From an uncultured Clostridia bacterium (lineage in GTDB: Bacteria > Bacillota > Clostridia > TANB77 > CAG-508): DNA of 16,462 nt. The notes under the pieces were generated by a model that did no database searches, was not told the DNA's origin, and saw only the letters and a list, made by a program, of their open reading frames with translations. Below, in pieces: positions 1-8,266 of this stretch. The stretch covers positions 1 through 16,462 of the forward strand of contig CAQYCU010000033.1 of NCBI GenBank assembly GCA_948919095.1, given 5' to 3'. A program made the position numbers and the translations under genes. Within the stretch, counting starts at the first letter, position 1, and each line of letters begins with the position of its first letter.

Positions 1-287
1 ACCCAAATCAATTTGACCCTAACATGGGACAAGTTCCTTTTGATATGAATCAAAATCCTGGCATGGACCCAAATCAATTTGACCCTAACATGGGACAAAT
101 TCCTTTTGATATGAATAAAAATCCTGACATGGACCCAAATCAATTTGACCCTAACATGGGACAAGTTCCTTTTGATATGAATCAAAACTCTAATATGGAA
201 CCTAATCAGTTTGACCCTAACATGGGACAAGTTCCTTTTGATATGAATCAAAATCCTGACATGGACCCAAATCAATTTGACCCTAAC
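1..287 (+). repeat. 66-bp in-frame tandem repeat (four full copies plus a 5' partial)
   Basis: Units begin at 24, 90, 156 and 222, each 66 bp (22 codons). Each encodes a variant of MGQVPFDMNQNP followed by xMDPNQFDPN. The first 23 bases of the window match the end of a unit, so the array continues upstream. Copies are nearly identical in DNA, with a few substitutions (for example V/I, Q/K, G/D/N), which points to recent unequal crossing-over. A degenerate half unit follows at 288-350. Confidence 0.95.
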
Positions 288-1589
288 ATGAATAACAGCT
301 TTGACCCTAATATAGCTCCTAATCAATTTGACCCAAATATAAATAATAATTTTGAACAGTCTAGTTCTTCAGATTATAATGAGGATTTTGCAAGAAATTG
401 GATGGGGTCAATTTACGATAAAGCACATTCTAAAAAGTTTAACTTCTGTGCTGCATTCTTTGGGCCAGCTTATCTATTCTACAGAAAAGTATATTTAACT
501 GGTGGATTAACAGCTTTAATACTTATTATAGTAAATATTATAATTTCATTATTAAAGACAACTAATATTGGACTTATTTTAGGAATTAACGTTGTTATTA
601 TGTTGATATATTTCTTTGGTTTAGGATTTGGATTTTATCCTATATATAAAGATTTTGTACATAAACAATTTAATAAATACAAAAAGAAAATTCCTGACAA
701 TAATCAACTAATTGCTTTTGCAAGTAAAAAAGGTGGAACTTCAATATTAGCTTTAATATTATATTATATTGTAAATTCAGTTGTAACTGCTGCTATGATA
801 TCTATAATGTTTGCATCACTTATTGCTGGTATATTCCAAAAGTTGCCTCAAGCCAATATATCTATTAACAATAATACTATTACAAATGATACTCCTTTTA
901 CTGAGACTGAAGATAAAGAAAGTTTTGTATTTACAGAAGGCTATGAGTTGAAATATCCAAATAGCACTTGGGTCGTTGGTCCTGATAAAAAGTCATTAAT
1001 TAAAGGTGATTATAATTTATCTTATACAGTTACTTATCAAGCTAGTGATTTAGGTATTACTGATATGACGACAGCTGAATCAAGAAAAACAATATTAACA
1101 ATTATCAATAATTCAGTAACCAGTTTGGCTACTACTAATAACCTTCAAATGGACCCTAATGATAACTTCGTATCTACTAATGGTATATATTATACTTATA
1201 TTAATTTATCAAGTGATACGGAAATTACAAGATACTATTTCGTGCTTGTTCCAACTGAAGAAAAATTATTCCAATTTGAACTTAAAACAAATGATACTAC
1301 AATTCAATCTGACACTCATTTAGAAGTTACTAAAATGTTAACACAAATTACACCAGCTTCTGATGATACAACTTCAACTGATGAAAATACAATTGGTAAT
1401 ACTGTTAATAATACTATTGATGATAATTCAATTACAAATAATACAGTTTCAGATAATATGATATCAAATGAAACTAATAACACAATATCAAATAATACAA
1501 CAAATGAAGCTAATAATAATGTAACTACTCAAAATAATACTACTGGAACAAGTTCTATATCAAATGTTCTTAGAAATACAACTATATAA
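1..1589 (+). CDS. DUF2628-like membrane protein with 22-residue N-terminal repeats (5' partial)
   Basis: The reading frame is open from the window edge, so the true start lies upstream; the Met at 24 is an internal repeat residue. About the first 115 visible residues are Asn/Asp/Pro/Met-rich repeats. A core follows with a motif like DUF2628 proteins (FNFCAAFFGPAYLFYRK, nt 439-489), then hydrophobic segments at roughly nt 495-560, 570-650 and 735-840, so the protein is an integral membrane protein. The remaining part (about nt 910-1360) looks like a soluble extracytoplasmic domain, and the last 70 residues are an Asn/Thr-rich low-complexity tail ending at TAA 1587-1589. Function is unknown. 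The layout (repetitive arm, membrane core, exported domain, flexible tail) suggests an envelope protein. The DUF2628 assignment is by motif resemblance only. Confidence 0.75.
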   Translation, partial: PNQFDPNMGQVPFDMNQNPGMDPNQFDPNMGQIPFDMNKNPDMDPNQFDPNMGQVPFDMNQNSNMEPNQFDPNMGQVPFDMNQNPDMDPNQFDPNMNNSFDPNIAPNQFDPNINNNFEQSSSSDYNEDFARNWMGSIYDKAHSKKFNFCAAFFGPAYLFYRKVYLTGGLTALILIIVNIIISLLKTTNIGLILGINVVIMLIYFFGLGFGFYPIYKDFVHKQFNKYKKKIPDNNQLIAFASKKGGTSILALILYYIVNSVVTAAMISIMFASLIAGIFQKLPQANISINNNTITNDTPFTETEDKESFVFTEGYELKYPNSTWVVGPDKKSLIKGDYNLSYTVTYQASDLGITDMTTAESRKTILTIINNSVTSLATTNNLQMDPNDNFVSTNGIYYTYINLSSDTEITRYYFVLVPTEEKLFQFELKTNDTTIQSDTHLEVTKMLTQITPASDDTTSTDENTIGNTVNNTIDDNSITNNTVSDNMISNETNNTISNNTTNEANNNVTTQNNTTGTSSISNVLRNTTI

Positions 1590-1595
1590 AATCTT

Positions 1596-1621
1596 AAGCG
1601 AACTCGAGTAAGAGTTCGCTT
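1596..1621 (+). terminator. Terminator hairpin after the DUF2628-like gene
   Basis: A perfect 10-bp stem (AAGCGAACTC / GAGTTCGCTT) with a 6-base loop starts 6 bases after the stop codon. The following TATATTTATAT is a poor U-tract, so termination may rely on this hairpin together with the next one. Confidence 0.7.
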
Positions 1622-1633
1622 ATATTTATATAA

Positions 1634-1667
1634 ATAAAATGAAAGTAGCTATTTACTTTCATTTTAT
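1634..1667. terminator. Bidirectional terminator between convergent genes
   Basis: A 14-bp perfect inverted repeat (ATAAAATGAAAGTA / TACTTTCATTTTAT, loop of 6) lies 8 bases past the asnS stop codon. T-rich tracts flank both sides, so it can serve the plus-strand gene and minus-strand asnS. Confidence 0.75.
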
Positions 1668-1674
1668 TATTTTA

Positions 1675-3066
1675 TTAAAATTCACAATTTTTCGGTGTTC
1701 TTGGGAATGGTATTACATCACGAATATTTTGCATTCCTGTTACATACATCATTAATCTTTCAAATCCTAAGCCATATCCTGCATGTTCTACACTTCCATA
1801 TTTACGTAAATCCATATACCACCAGTAATCTTCTAAGTTTAGTCCTAATTCCTCAATACGAGTTTTTAATTTTTCATAATCGTCCTCTCTTTGACTTCCG
1901 CCAATTAGTTCTCCTATTCCTGGAACTAGAAGGTCTGATGCTGCTACTGTTTTTCCATCAGGATTTTGTTTCATATAAAATGCCTTTATTTCTTTTGGAT
2001 AATCTGTTACAAATACTGGTCTTTCAAATATCTTTTCACTCAAGTATCTCTCATGTTCTGTTTGTATATCAACTCCCCATTCTACTTTATACTCAAATTT
2101 ATCATTATTTTTTTCAAGTTCCTTTATTGCATCTGTATATGTTATTCTTCCAAATGGTTTGTTTATCGTTGTTTCTAGTTTTTCCTTTAATCCATTTGCA
2201 ATAAATTTATCAAAAAATTCTATTTCCTCTGGTGCATTTTCTAAAACATATTGTACTACATATTTTATCATTTCTTCTGCATTATCCAAATAATCAGTTA
2301 ATATTGCAAAACACATTTCTGGCTCTATCATCCAAAATTCTGCTGCATGTTTTACAGTATTTGAATTTTCAGCCCTAAATGTTGGTCCAAATGTATAAAT
2401 ATTTCTAAATGCTTCTGCATATGTTTCACCTTCTAATTGACCACTAACTGTTAAGTGCGAATTTTTTCCGAAGAAATCTTTTGTAAAGTCTACTTGTTTT
2501 GCATCATCAGTTGGAATATCGTTAAAATCAAATGATGACACATTAAACATTTCTCCTGCTCCTTCACAGTCAGACCCTGTTATAATTGGTGTATGAACAT
2601 ACACAAACCCTTTTTCTTGAAAAAATTTATGAATTGCAAATGATAATAAACTACGTACTCTAAATACTGCGCTAAATGTATTTGTTCTTGGGCGAAGATG
2701 TGCTTGTGTTCTTAAAAATTCAAAGCTTGTGTTCTTTTTTTGTATTGGATAATCATTGTCAGACAAGTTATATATCTCAATTTCTTCTGCGTGTATTTCA
2801 AAAGCTTGTTTTGCATTTTCTGTTTTTACTAATTTTCCCTTTACTATTATTGATGAGCTTATTGTTAGTTTACATAGTTCATTAAAATTTGATAATTTGT
2901 CCTCAAATACGATTTGTATATTTTTGAAAAATGAACCATCATTTACCTCTATAAAGCCAAATGCTTTTGAATTTCTAACAGTTTTTACCCATCCTGAAAC
3001 AGTTATCTCTTTATCTATATATTCATTTGTGTTACGATACAATTCTTTTACTAATACTGATTTCAT
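1675..3066 (-). CDS. asnS: Asparagine--tRNA ligase
   Basis: This enzyme charges tRNA-Asn with asparagine in the cytoplasm. The 463-residue product has the normal family length. The N-terminal ~100 residues form the OB-fold anticodon-binding domain (VSGWVKTVRNSKAFGFIEV). The class II catalytic core follows, with motif 2 (FRAENSNT) and motif 3 (GFERLMMYVTG) and the typical C-terminal end IRDVIPFPRTPKNCEF. Start ATG 3064-3066 has AAGGAG 8 bases upstream. It lies downstream of the ylbF-family gene on the same strand, 76 bases away, and ends at a bidirectional terminator. The dedicated AsnRS means the charged-tRNA route to Asn does not require tRNA-dependent amidation, which bears on the role of the asparagine-synthetase-like gene at 13952-15773. 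Confidence 0.97.
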   Translation of the reverse strand: MKSVLVKELYRNTNEYIDKEITVSGWVKTVRNSKAFGFIEVNDGSFFKNIQIVFEDKLSNFNELCKLTISSSIIVKGKLVKTENAKQAFEIHAEEIEIYNLSDNDYPIQKKNTSFEFLRTQAHLRPRTNTFSAVFRVRSLLSFAIHKFFQEKGFVYVHTPIITGSDCEGAGEMFNVSSFDFNDIPTDDAKQVDFTKDFFGKNSHLTVSGQLEGETYAEAFRNIYTFGPTFRAENSNTVKHAAEFWMIEPEMCFAILTDYLDNAEEMIKYVVQYVLENAPEEIEFFDKFIANGLKEKLETTINKPFGRITYTDAIKELEKNNDKFEYKVEWGVDIQTEHERYLSEKIFERPVFVTDYPKEIKAFYMKQNPDGKTVAASDLLVPGIGELIGGSQREDDYEKLKTRIEELGLNLEDYWWYMDLRKYGSVEHAGYGLGFERLMMYVTGMQNIRDVIPFPRTPKNCEF

Positions 3067-3142
3067 TTAATTTTCTCCTTTTTAATTTGTATTATCTCTT
3101 ACATATACTTTATTTACATTATAAAGTCTTTATTCATTAGAT

Positions 3143-3487
3143 TTACATAATATCTCTTATAGCATCTCCTATAATTTTATTAACATCATACATTAATTTA
3201 TTAAATGCTATCTCATTATCAAAATATTCTTTTATATCTTTATTTTCAATAAGCACATTATATAATCTTGCTAGCTTTACTTTTTTATCTTCGTCGTCTA
3301 CTTCTTTATTATCTCTTCTTTTTAATTCCATTACTTGAACTTCTTGTTTTAGTCTTTCAAATTCTTCTATCAATTCCTTTTTTTCTGGAATAGACATTAG
3401 TGCCTCTTTTGATTGTTTTAATGACTTATATTGCTTAGAATTCTTTATCTCTTCTGCTAATTTATTAGCTGTATCATAAACTTCCAT
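3143..3487 (-). CDS. YlbF/YmcA family protein (Com_YlbF, DUF964)
   Basis: A small, all-helical, charged protein of about 114 residues with heptad-like Lys/Glu patterns and the family features: N-terminal DTANKLAEEIKNS and KQSKEALMSIPEKKELIEEF, C-terminal INDxxF-like segment EIAFNKLMYDVNKIIGDAI. In Bacillus, YlbF and YmcA act with YaaT on RNase Y and so affect mRNA processing, competence and biofilm formation; a similar role here is inference. Two ATGs are possible. The one at 3491-3493 immediately follows GGGAG, too close to be used, whereas the ATG at 3485-3487 sits 6 bases after it, so I start there (MEVYDTAN). The gene precedes asnS on the same strand. Confidence 0.85.
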   Translation of the reverse strand: MEVYDTANKLAEEIKNSKQYKSLKQSKEALMSIPEKKELIEEFERLKQEVQVMELKRRDNKEVDDEDKKVKLARLYNVLIENKDIKEYFDNEIAFNKLMYDVNKIIGDAIRDIM

Positions 3488-3587
3488 TTTCATCTCCCTT
3501 CACTCTCTTTATTTACCTATTGCTATCAATACTTTATTTGAAAAATATGTTTAAAAATATGTTATGTCTACTTGTACTATATTAATT

Positions 3588-3642
3588 ATGCTGATTTTAT
3601 AATTATGTATATTGTATCATGTTAATTTTATAAAATCAGCAT
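3588..3642. repeat. 15-bp AT-rich inverted repeat in the glycosyltransferase-ylbF gap
   Basis: Left arm ATGCTGATTTTATAA (3588-3602) and right arm TTATAAAATCAGCAT (3628-3642) are perfect complements separated by 25 bases. It lies downstream of the minus-strand glycosyltransferase and upstream of ylbF. It could end the glycosyltransferase transcript, but no U-tract follows on the minus strand. The rest of the 3488-3715 gap shows no gene. Confidence 0.5.
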
Positions 3643-3715
3643 TATGTTAATCTTTATATTTAATTACAATCAAGCATTAGTTTTAAATTTTATATAAAAC
3701 TTGCCTGCAATAACA

Positions 3716-5008
3716 CTATGCATATGCATTTCTTTTTCTAAATGTAAGTAAATTTGATATATCTTTTGCTGTGTTTGTAGCTTGCTCTGTTTTGTTTGCT
3801 CTTTCTTGCATAATTTTTTCTGCTTGTTTTTGTGCTTCTGTTTTGCAAATAGCTTGTTCATATACATAATGTGTATCTTGTGCAATTTTATTCCAATTGT
3901 ATAAATCTTTAACTTTTTTTACAGCATTTTTTGATATTGTATCACATAGTTTTGCATCAAATAGTAGTGCAAGTATTGAATCTGCTATTGAGTTACTATT
4001 TCCAGCATAACTCTTCATTCCATTTACTCCATGGTCAACTATTTCATTCAATCCACCTACATCTGATACTACCGTTGGAATTCCAGCTAACATTGCTTCA
4101 AGTGCTACTATTCCAAATGGTTCATATGTACTTGGAAATACTGCCATGTCAGCACATTTGTACATTTTTTGTATCTTGTTTGAGTCACAATATCCTGCAA
4201 AATATACTTTGTTTTCAATTCCTAAAGTTTTAACTTCTTGTTTTAACTCGTCTATCATTCCTCCTTTTCCGCATATTACAAGCTTAGCGTCATGATAGTT
4301 TTGAAGAATCTTTGGCATTGCTCCTATTAAATTTTGTATTCCTTTTTCATATACTAATCGACCAACATATAAGATTATCTTCTCATTGTCCATTGCATAT
4401 TGTCTTCTAAAATCGTAGTCTCTTTCAACTCCTGAAAAATTATTCAAATTTACTCCATTTGGTATTACACTAATTTTTTCATAAGGTAGTCCAAATATTC
4501 TTTGTAAATCACCTTTCATAAAGTTACTATTTACTATTACTTCTGTTGATTCATATGTTAGTAGCCATTCTGAATCATTTATATATCTTTGTGTTTCATC
4601 ATGTATTCCAGAATTTCTTCCATTTTCAGTTGCATGTATTGTTGATACTAAAGGTATATTAAATGAATTTTTTAATGCTTTAGCTGAATATGTAACTAAC
4701 CAATCATGGGCATGTATTACATCAAATTTTCCATTCTTTGTAATTATCTCTGTTGCTTTTGCTAACATGTTAAAATTTAATTGCATTATCCAATCTATAA
4801 AATTATTAGGATGTATCATATAATTATCTACTCTATAAACATCTACACCTTTGTCATTTTCATAATATGGTGTATTTCCATCTCTATACGTTATTACAGT
4901 TACATCATGTCCATCATTTATCATTCTATGCGATAAATCATGTACTACTCTAGCTATTCCTCCTACAATTCTTGGTGGATACTCCCATGTTAACATTAAA
5001 ATTTTCAT
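3716..5008 (-). CDS. GT4-family glycosyltransferase, probable glycogen/alpha-glucan synthase
   Basis: A 430-residue GT-B enzyme predicted to transfer glucose from a nucleotide sugar to a growing alpha-glucan. The N-terminal half has the GlgA-like opening MKILMLTWEYPPRIVGGIAR, with the Gly-Gly loop near residue 17, and the VIHAHDWLV motif. The C-terminal half has the Rossmann motif ILYVGRLVYEKGIQNLI and the GT4 nucleotide-sugar signature E-x7-E (E296 and E304 in EPFGIVALE). The last 40 residues are a Lys/Gln/Ala-rich tail. Start ATG 5006-5008 has AAAGGGG 9 bases upstream. It is divergent from a DUF4912/GH57 pair, a neighbourhood typical of GH57-type glucan synthesis in Clostridia and Thermotogae, which favours glycogen synthase over an envelope-sugar transferase. 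Acceptor and donor cannot be read from sequence. Confidence 0.85.
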   Translation of the reverse strand: MKILMLTWEYPPRIVGGIARVVHDLSHRMINDGHDVTVITYRDGNTPYYENDKGVDVYRVDNYMIHPNNFIDWIMQLNFNMLAKATEIITKNGKFDVIHAHDWLVTYSAKALKNSFNIPLVSTIHATENGRNSGIHDETQRYINDSEWLLTYESTEVIVNSNFMKGDLQRIFGLPYEKISVIPNGVNLNNFSGVERDYDFRRQYAMDNEKIILYVGRLVYEKGIQNLIGAMPKILQNYHDAKLVICGKGGMIDELKQEVKTLGIENKVYFAGYCDSNKIQKMYKCADMAVFPSTYEPFGIVALEAMLAGIPTVVSDVGGLNEIVDHGVNGMKSYAGNSNSIADSILALLFDAKLCDTISKNAVKKVKDLYNWNKIAQDTHYVYEQAICKTEAQKQAEKIMQERANKTEQATNTAKDISNLLTFRKRNAYA

Positions 5009-5074
5009 TATTTAATGCCCCTTTCATACTATTCTCTTTTGTTGCTTTTTTCACATACAATTTTTCCTTTTTAT

Positions 5075-5103
5075 ATTCTATACATAATTTTTCAAAAAGT
5101 AAA
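5075..5103 (-). promoter_or_regulatory. Putative sigma-A promoter for the GT4 gene
   Basis: On the minus strand TTTACT (5098-5103) is followed 17 bases later by TAGAAT (5075-5080). This places the start site about 60 bases before the coding start. The matches are 4/6 and 5/6, so it is a reasonable but unproven call. Confidence 0.45.
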
Positions 5104-5143
5104 TATAATTCGACAAATTTTTTTATTTTTTTTCCTTTTTCTA

Positions 5144-5172
5144 TTGCTAAAAGTTTTCTGTTGTTATATTAT
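5144..5172 (+). promoter_or_regulatory. Putative sigma-A promoter for the DUF4912-GH57 pair
   Basis: TTGCTA (5144-5149), a 17-base spacer and TATTAT (5167-5172). The predicted start lies about 35 bases before the TTG start codon, which itself has a strong AAGGAGG (5200-5206) 7 bases upstream. Confidence 0.5.
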
Positions 5173-5213
5173 ATAGTGAGTAAAAAAATGATTATTACCA
5201 AGGAGGAAAAACG

Positions 5214-6560
5214 TTGCCAAAGTCAAGTAATGAAAAAACAAACGATATCGAAGAAAGGAAAATAACTCGTGCTAAAAGAACAAGCAGTAAAACTACTGGT
5301 ACAACTGCCAAAAAGGCAACAAGTACTAGTGTTAAAAAAGAAGCACCTGCTAAGTCTGCTTCTAAAAAAGTTGCAACTAAATCTACAAAAAAGACTGAGC
5401 CTAAAACTGCTACTAAAACAGCTTCAACCAAGAAGTCTGAACCTAAATCTACTGTAAAAGCCACAAAAAAGACGAGTGCCAAAACTTCTAAGAAGGATGA
5501 ACCTAAGACTTCTAAAAAAACTACTACTAAAACTGCTAAAAAGGACAAGCCTAAAACTACTGTAAAAACAAAAACTACTACTAAAAAAGCTAAGTCTACT
5601 CCTTCTAAAACAGATACTAAATCTGAAGAAGAGGTTATTAAAATTGCCCCTACTCTAGAAAAAGTAGATAGTAAATCTAAAAAGAAACTTGACGAAGTTA
5701 CCCCTGTTATAAAAGAAACAGCTAAAAAGACAACGACTAAAGCTAAGAAAAAAGCTGATGAAATTACTCCTAAGATAAAAGAAAAAGTTAAAAAGGCAGC
5801 GACTAAAGCTAAGAAAAAGACTGAGAAAACTACTGCCAATGTAAAAAAAGAGCTTAAAGAAACTGCTTCTAAAACGAAGAAACCAACTAAAAAAGCTATG
5901 TCTACTACACGAAAAAAAGTTGTTACTAAAACAAAAGAAAAAGTCAACGATTTTACGTCAACTTTTTTAGATATAGTTGAATATTATGACTTACCTTATA
6001 GATATAATAAAACTACTGTTAAAGTTTTAGCTCAAGACCCTAACACCCTATTTGTTTATTGGGATTTAAATGATGATGATTTACAATCTTTTAAAGAATT
6101 ATATGGTAATAATTTTCTTTATATAACTAAACCTGTTTTAGTAGTACATAATATTACTGATGGTTACTCATTTGAAATTGATATAAATGATTTTGCAAAT
6201 AATTGGTACATTCATGTTAATGATACTAAATGTAAATATATTGTTGAATTAGGCAGGCGTCCAAATCAAAATAATGAAATATTTAATATTCAAAATAATG
6301 AACCTACTCAATTTGTTAAAATATTATCTTCTAATGAAATAGAAAATCCTAATGACCACGTTTTATATTATGAAAACAAGCAAAAACTACATTTTAAAAA
6401 TATAAAGACTAATGTTGTTATTACAAAAATAATTGATAATAAAAATAAAAAACATTTTGCAGAGATTTACAAATACTTTAGTTTTGATGAAGATTCTAAT
6501 AATAAATTTGATTTTGAAAACCCTAGTTCAAATACCCCTACTTCAAATGTTATGAAATAA
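5214..6560 (+). CDS. DUF4912 protein with a long lysine-rich, histone-H1-like N-terminal arm
   Basis: A 448-residue protein of two very different halves. Residues 1-240 are built almost only from Lys, Thr, Ser, Ala and Glu in irregular KTTKK/KKAT patterns, like histone H1 tails; they are surely disordered and strongly basic. Residues ~245-355 match DUF4912 proteins (EYYDLPYRYNKTTVKVLAQD, FVYWDLNDDDL, VELGRR). The end is an Asn-rich tail. The start is TTG at 5214-5216, chosen because AAGGAGG lies 7 bases upstream. It precedes the GH57 gene by 34 bases, so they probably form an operon. DUF4912 genes often sit beside GH57/GT4 glucan genes; the molecular role is unknown. The basic arm could bind nucleic acid or another polyanion, which is inference. 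The low-complexity arm produces a long but spurious antisense frame. Confidence 0.85.
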   Translation: MPKSSNEKTNDIEERKITRAKRTSSKTTGTTAKKATSTSVKKEAPAKSASKKVATKSTKKTEPKTATKTASTKKSEPKSTVKATKKTSAKTSKKDEPKTSKKTTTKTAKKDKPKTTVKTKTTTKKAKSTPSKTDTKSEEEVIKIAPTLEKVDSKSKKKLDEVTPVIKETAKKTTTKAKKKADEITPKIKEKVKKAATKAKKKTEKTTANVKKELKETASKTKKPTKKAMSTTRKKVVTKTKEKVNDFTSTFLDIVEYYDLPYRYNKTTVKVLAQDPNTLFVYWDLNDDDLQSFKELYGNNFLYITKPVLVVHNITDGYSFEIDINDFANNWYIHVNDTKCKYIVELGRRPNQNNEIFNIQNNEPTQFVKILSSNEIENPNDHVLYYENKQKLHFKNIKTNVVITKIIDNKNKKHFAEIYKYFSFDEDSNNKFDFENPSSNTPTSNVMK

Positions 6561-6594
6561 TTTGAACTACTTTTATATGAAGGGATAATTACAT

Positions 6595-8220
6595 ATGAAC
6601 AACAATATAAAAGGATATGTAAGTTTCGTTTTACACGCTCATTTGCCATTTGTTCATCACCCAGAAAGTGAAGACTACCTCGAAGAACAATGGCTATTTG
6701 AAGCTATATCTGAAACGTACATTCCTCTAATTTTAAATTTTCAAAGGCTAGTTGATGAAGGTGTGGATTTTAGGATGACTATGTCACTTACTCCACCTCT
6801 TTTAAATATGCTTGACAATAAACTTTTACAACAACGTTATATTAAATATTTGAACACTCATATTGAACTAGCAACTAAGGAAATTGAAAGAACTAAAGAT
6901 AATCCAAGAATTAATAAATTAGCTCATTATTATGTTGATAGATATTCTAATGATTTACATATTTTTAAAAATGTTTATAATTGTAATATTATAAATGCTT
7001 TTAAAAAATTTAATGATTTAGGTGTACTTGAAATTATAGGCTGCGGTGCAACTCATGGATATTTCCCTATTTTATATTTGAATGAAAAAACTGTTAGAGC
7101 ACAAATTGCTCTTGGTGTTCAAACATATAATAAATATTTTGATAAACCTATCAAAGGATTTTGGCTTCCTGAATGTGGCTATGTTCCTGAAGCTGATAAA
7201 TATTTAAAAGAATTCGGTATTGAGTATGTACTTGTTGAAACACATGGTGTTTTATATGCAGACCCTACTCCCCTTTATGGTACTTATGCACCAATTGTTT
7301 CTCCTGGTGGAGTTGTTGCCTTTGGTAGAGATTTGGAATCATCTCGTCAAGTGTGGAGTTCTATAAATGGTTATCCTGGTGACTTTAATTATAGAGAATT
7401 TTATCGTGATATAGGTTATGACGCTCCATATGATTATATTAAACCTTATATTGCTTGTAATGGTGTCCGAGTTAATACTGGTATAAAATACCATCGTATT
7501 ACTGGGAAATTTGAAGAAAAAGACATTTATGACCTGCAATGGGCACAAGATTCTGTTAATAAAAATGCTGGACATTTCTTCGATAGCAGAGTTTCACAAA
7601 TTGATAATTTATGTAAGCATACTGAAAATCCACCAATTATTCTATGTCCTTATGATGCAGAACTTTATGGTCACTGGTGGTATGAAGGTCCTGACTTTTT
7701 ATATACTCTTGCTAAAAAAATATATTATGATGATTGTAACTTTGCTTTAATTACTCCTCATGAATATATTGATAAATACCCTAATATGCAAATATCTTCT
7801 CCTTGTCGTTCTAGTTGGGGCGCTAAAGGTTACAGCTATGTATGGTTAAATCCTTCCAATGATTATGTTCCTAGACATTTACACACTGCTGGTGATAGAA
7901 TGTGCGAACTTGCATATATATATCCTAATGAGCCTGAAGGTTCTATAAAACGCAGAATTTTAAATCAATGTGCTCGTGAACTTGTACTTGCTCAGAGTAG
8001 TGACTGGCTATTTATTATTACTAATGGAACTATGGTTGATTATGCTAAAAAAAGAATTAAAGACCATATTGGTAGATTTACTAAATTGTATCTATGGCTT
8101 AAAGAAGATGATGATTTAAAAAATAATAATGAACTTTCTGAAAGTAAATTAAAAGTTCTAGAAAATATTGAAGAAAAAGATTGTATCTTTCCAGAACTTG
8201 ATTACATGATTTATTATTAA
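6595..8220 (+). CDS. GH57 family 1,4-alpha-glucan branching enzyme-like protein
   Basis: A 541-residue cytoplasmic enzyme of the GH57/DUF1957 type, expected to make alpha-1,6 branches in glycogen. The GH57 opening GYVSFVLHAHLPFVHHP (His-x-His) is at residues 7-23. The likely nucleophile is E193 in GFWLPECGYVPE and the likely acid/base is D354 in CPYDAELYGHWWYEGPDF; both fit the TK1436-type branching enzymes of this family. The C-terminal part contains WGAKGYSYVWLNPSNDY and the helical tail seen in DUF1957 proteins. Start ATG 6595 follows AAGGG by 11 bases. It is co-directional with the DUF4912 gene and divergent from the GT4 synthase, so the three genes probably serve one glucan-storage pathway. 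An amylase-like hydrolase activity is the main alternative. Confidence 0.88.
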   Translation: MNNNIKGYVSFVLHAHLPFVHHPESEDYLEEQWLFEAISETYIPLILNFQRLVDEGVDFRMTMSLTPPLLNMLDNKLLQQRYIKYLNTHIELATKEIERTKDNPRINKLAHYYVDRYSNDLHIFKNVYNCNIINAFKKFNDLGVLEIIGCGATHGYFPILYLNEKTVRAQIALGVQTYNKYFDKPIKGFWLPECGYVPEADKYLKEFGIEYVLVETHGVLYADPTPLYGTYAPIVSPGGVVAFGRDLESSRQVWSSINGYPGDFNYREFYRDIGYDAPYDYIKPYIACNGVRVNTGIKYHRITGKFEEKDIYDLQWAQDSVNKNAGHFFDSRVSQIDNLCKHTENPPIILCPYDAELYGHWWYEGPDFLYTLAKKIYYDDCNFALITPHEYIDKYPNMQISSPCRSSWGAKGYSYVWLNPSNDYVPRHLHTAGDRMCELAYIYPNEPEGSIKRRILNQCARELVLAQSSDWLFIITNGTMVDYAKKRIKDHIGRFTKLYLWLKEDDDLKNNNELSESKLKVLENIEEKDCIFPELDYMIYY

Positions 8221-8224
8221 ATAT

Positions 8225-8263
8225 AAAAAATTCTATATAAGAAAATCTTATATAGAATTTTTT
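8225..8263. terminator. Bidirectional terminator between GH57 gene and clpX
   Basis: A 17-bp perfect stem (AAAAAATTCTATATAAG / CTTATATAGAATTTTTT) with a 5-base loop between two convergent stop codons. Its A/T ends give a U-tract in both directions. Confidence 0.9.
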
Positions 8264-8266
8264 GTT

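Noticed and set aside
1..350. 66-bp tandem array as a CRISPR-like repeat
   Set aside because: The units are contiguous with no spacers and keep an open reading frame.
1695..3070. Plus-strand reading frames opposite asnS
   Set aside because: They are low-complexity Leu/Phe-rich shadows of a well-recognised gene and have no ribosome sites.
5195..5947. Long antisense reading frame of about 250 codons opposite the Lys-rich arm
   Set aside because: It is a shadow of the AAA/ACT-rich codons, giving a repetitive Val/Phe/Leu protein with no family resemblance.
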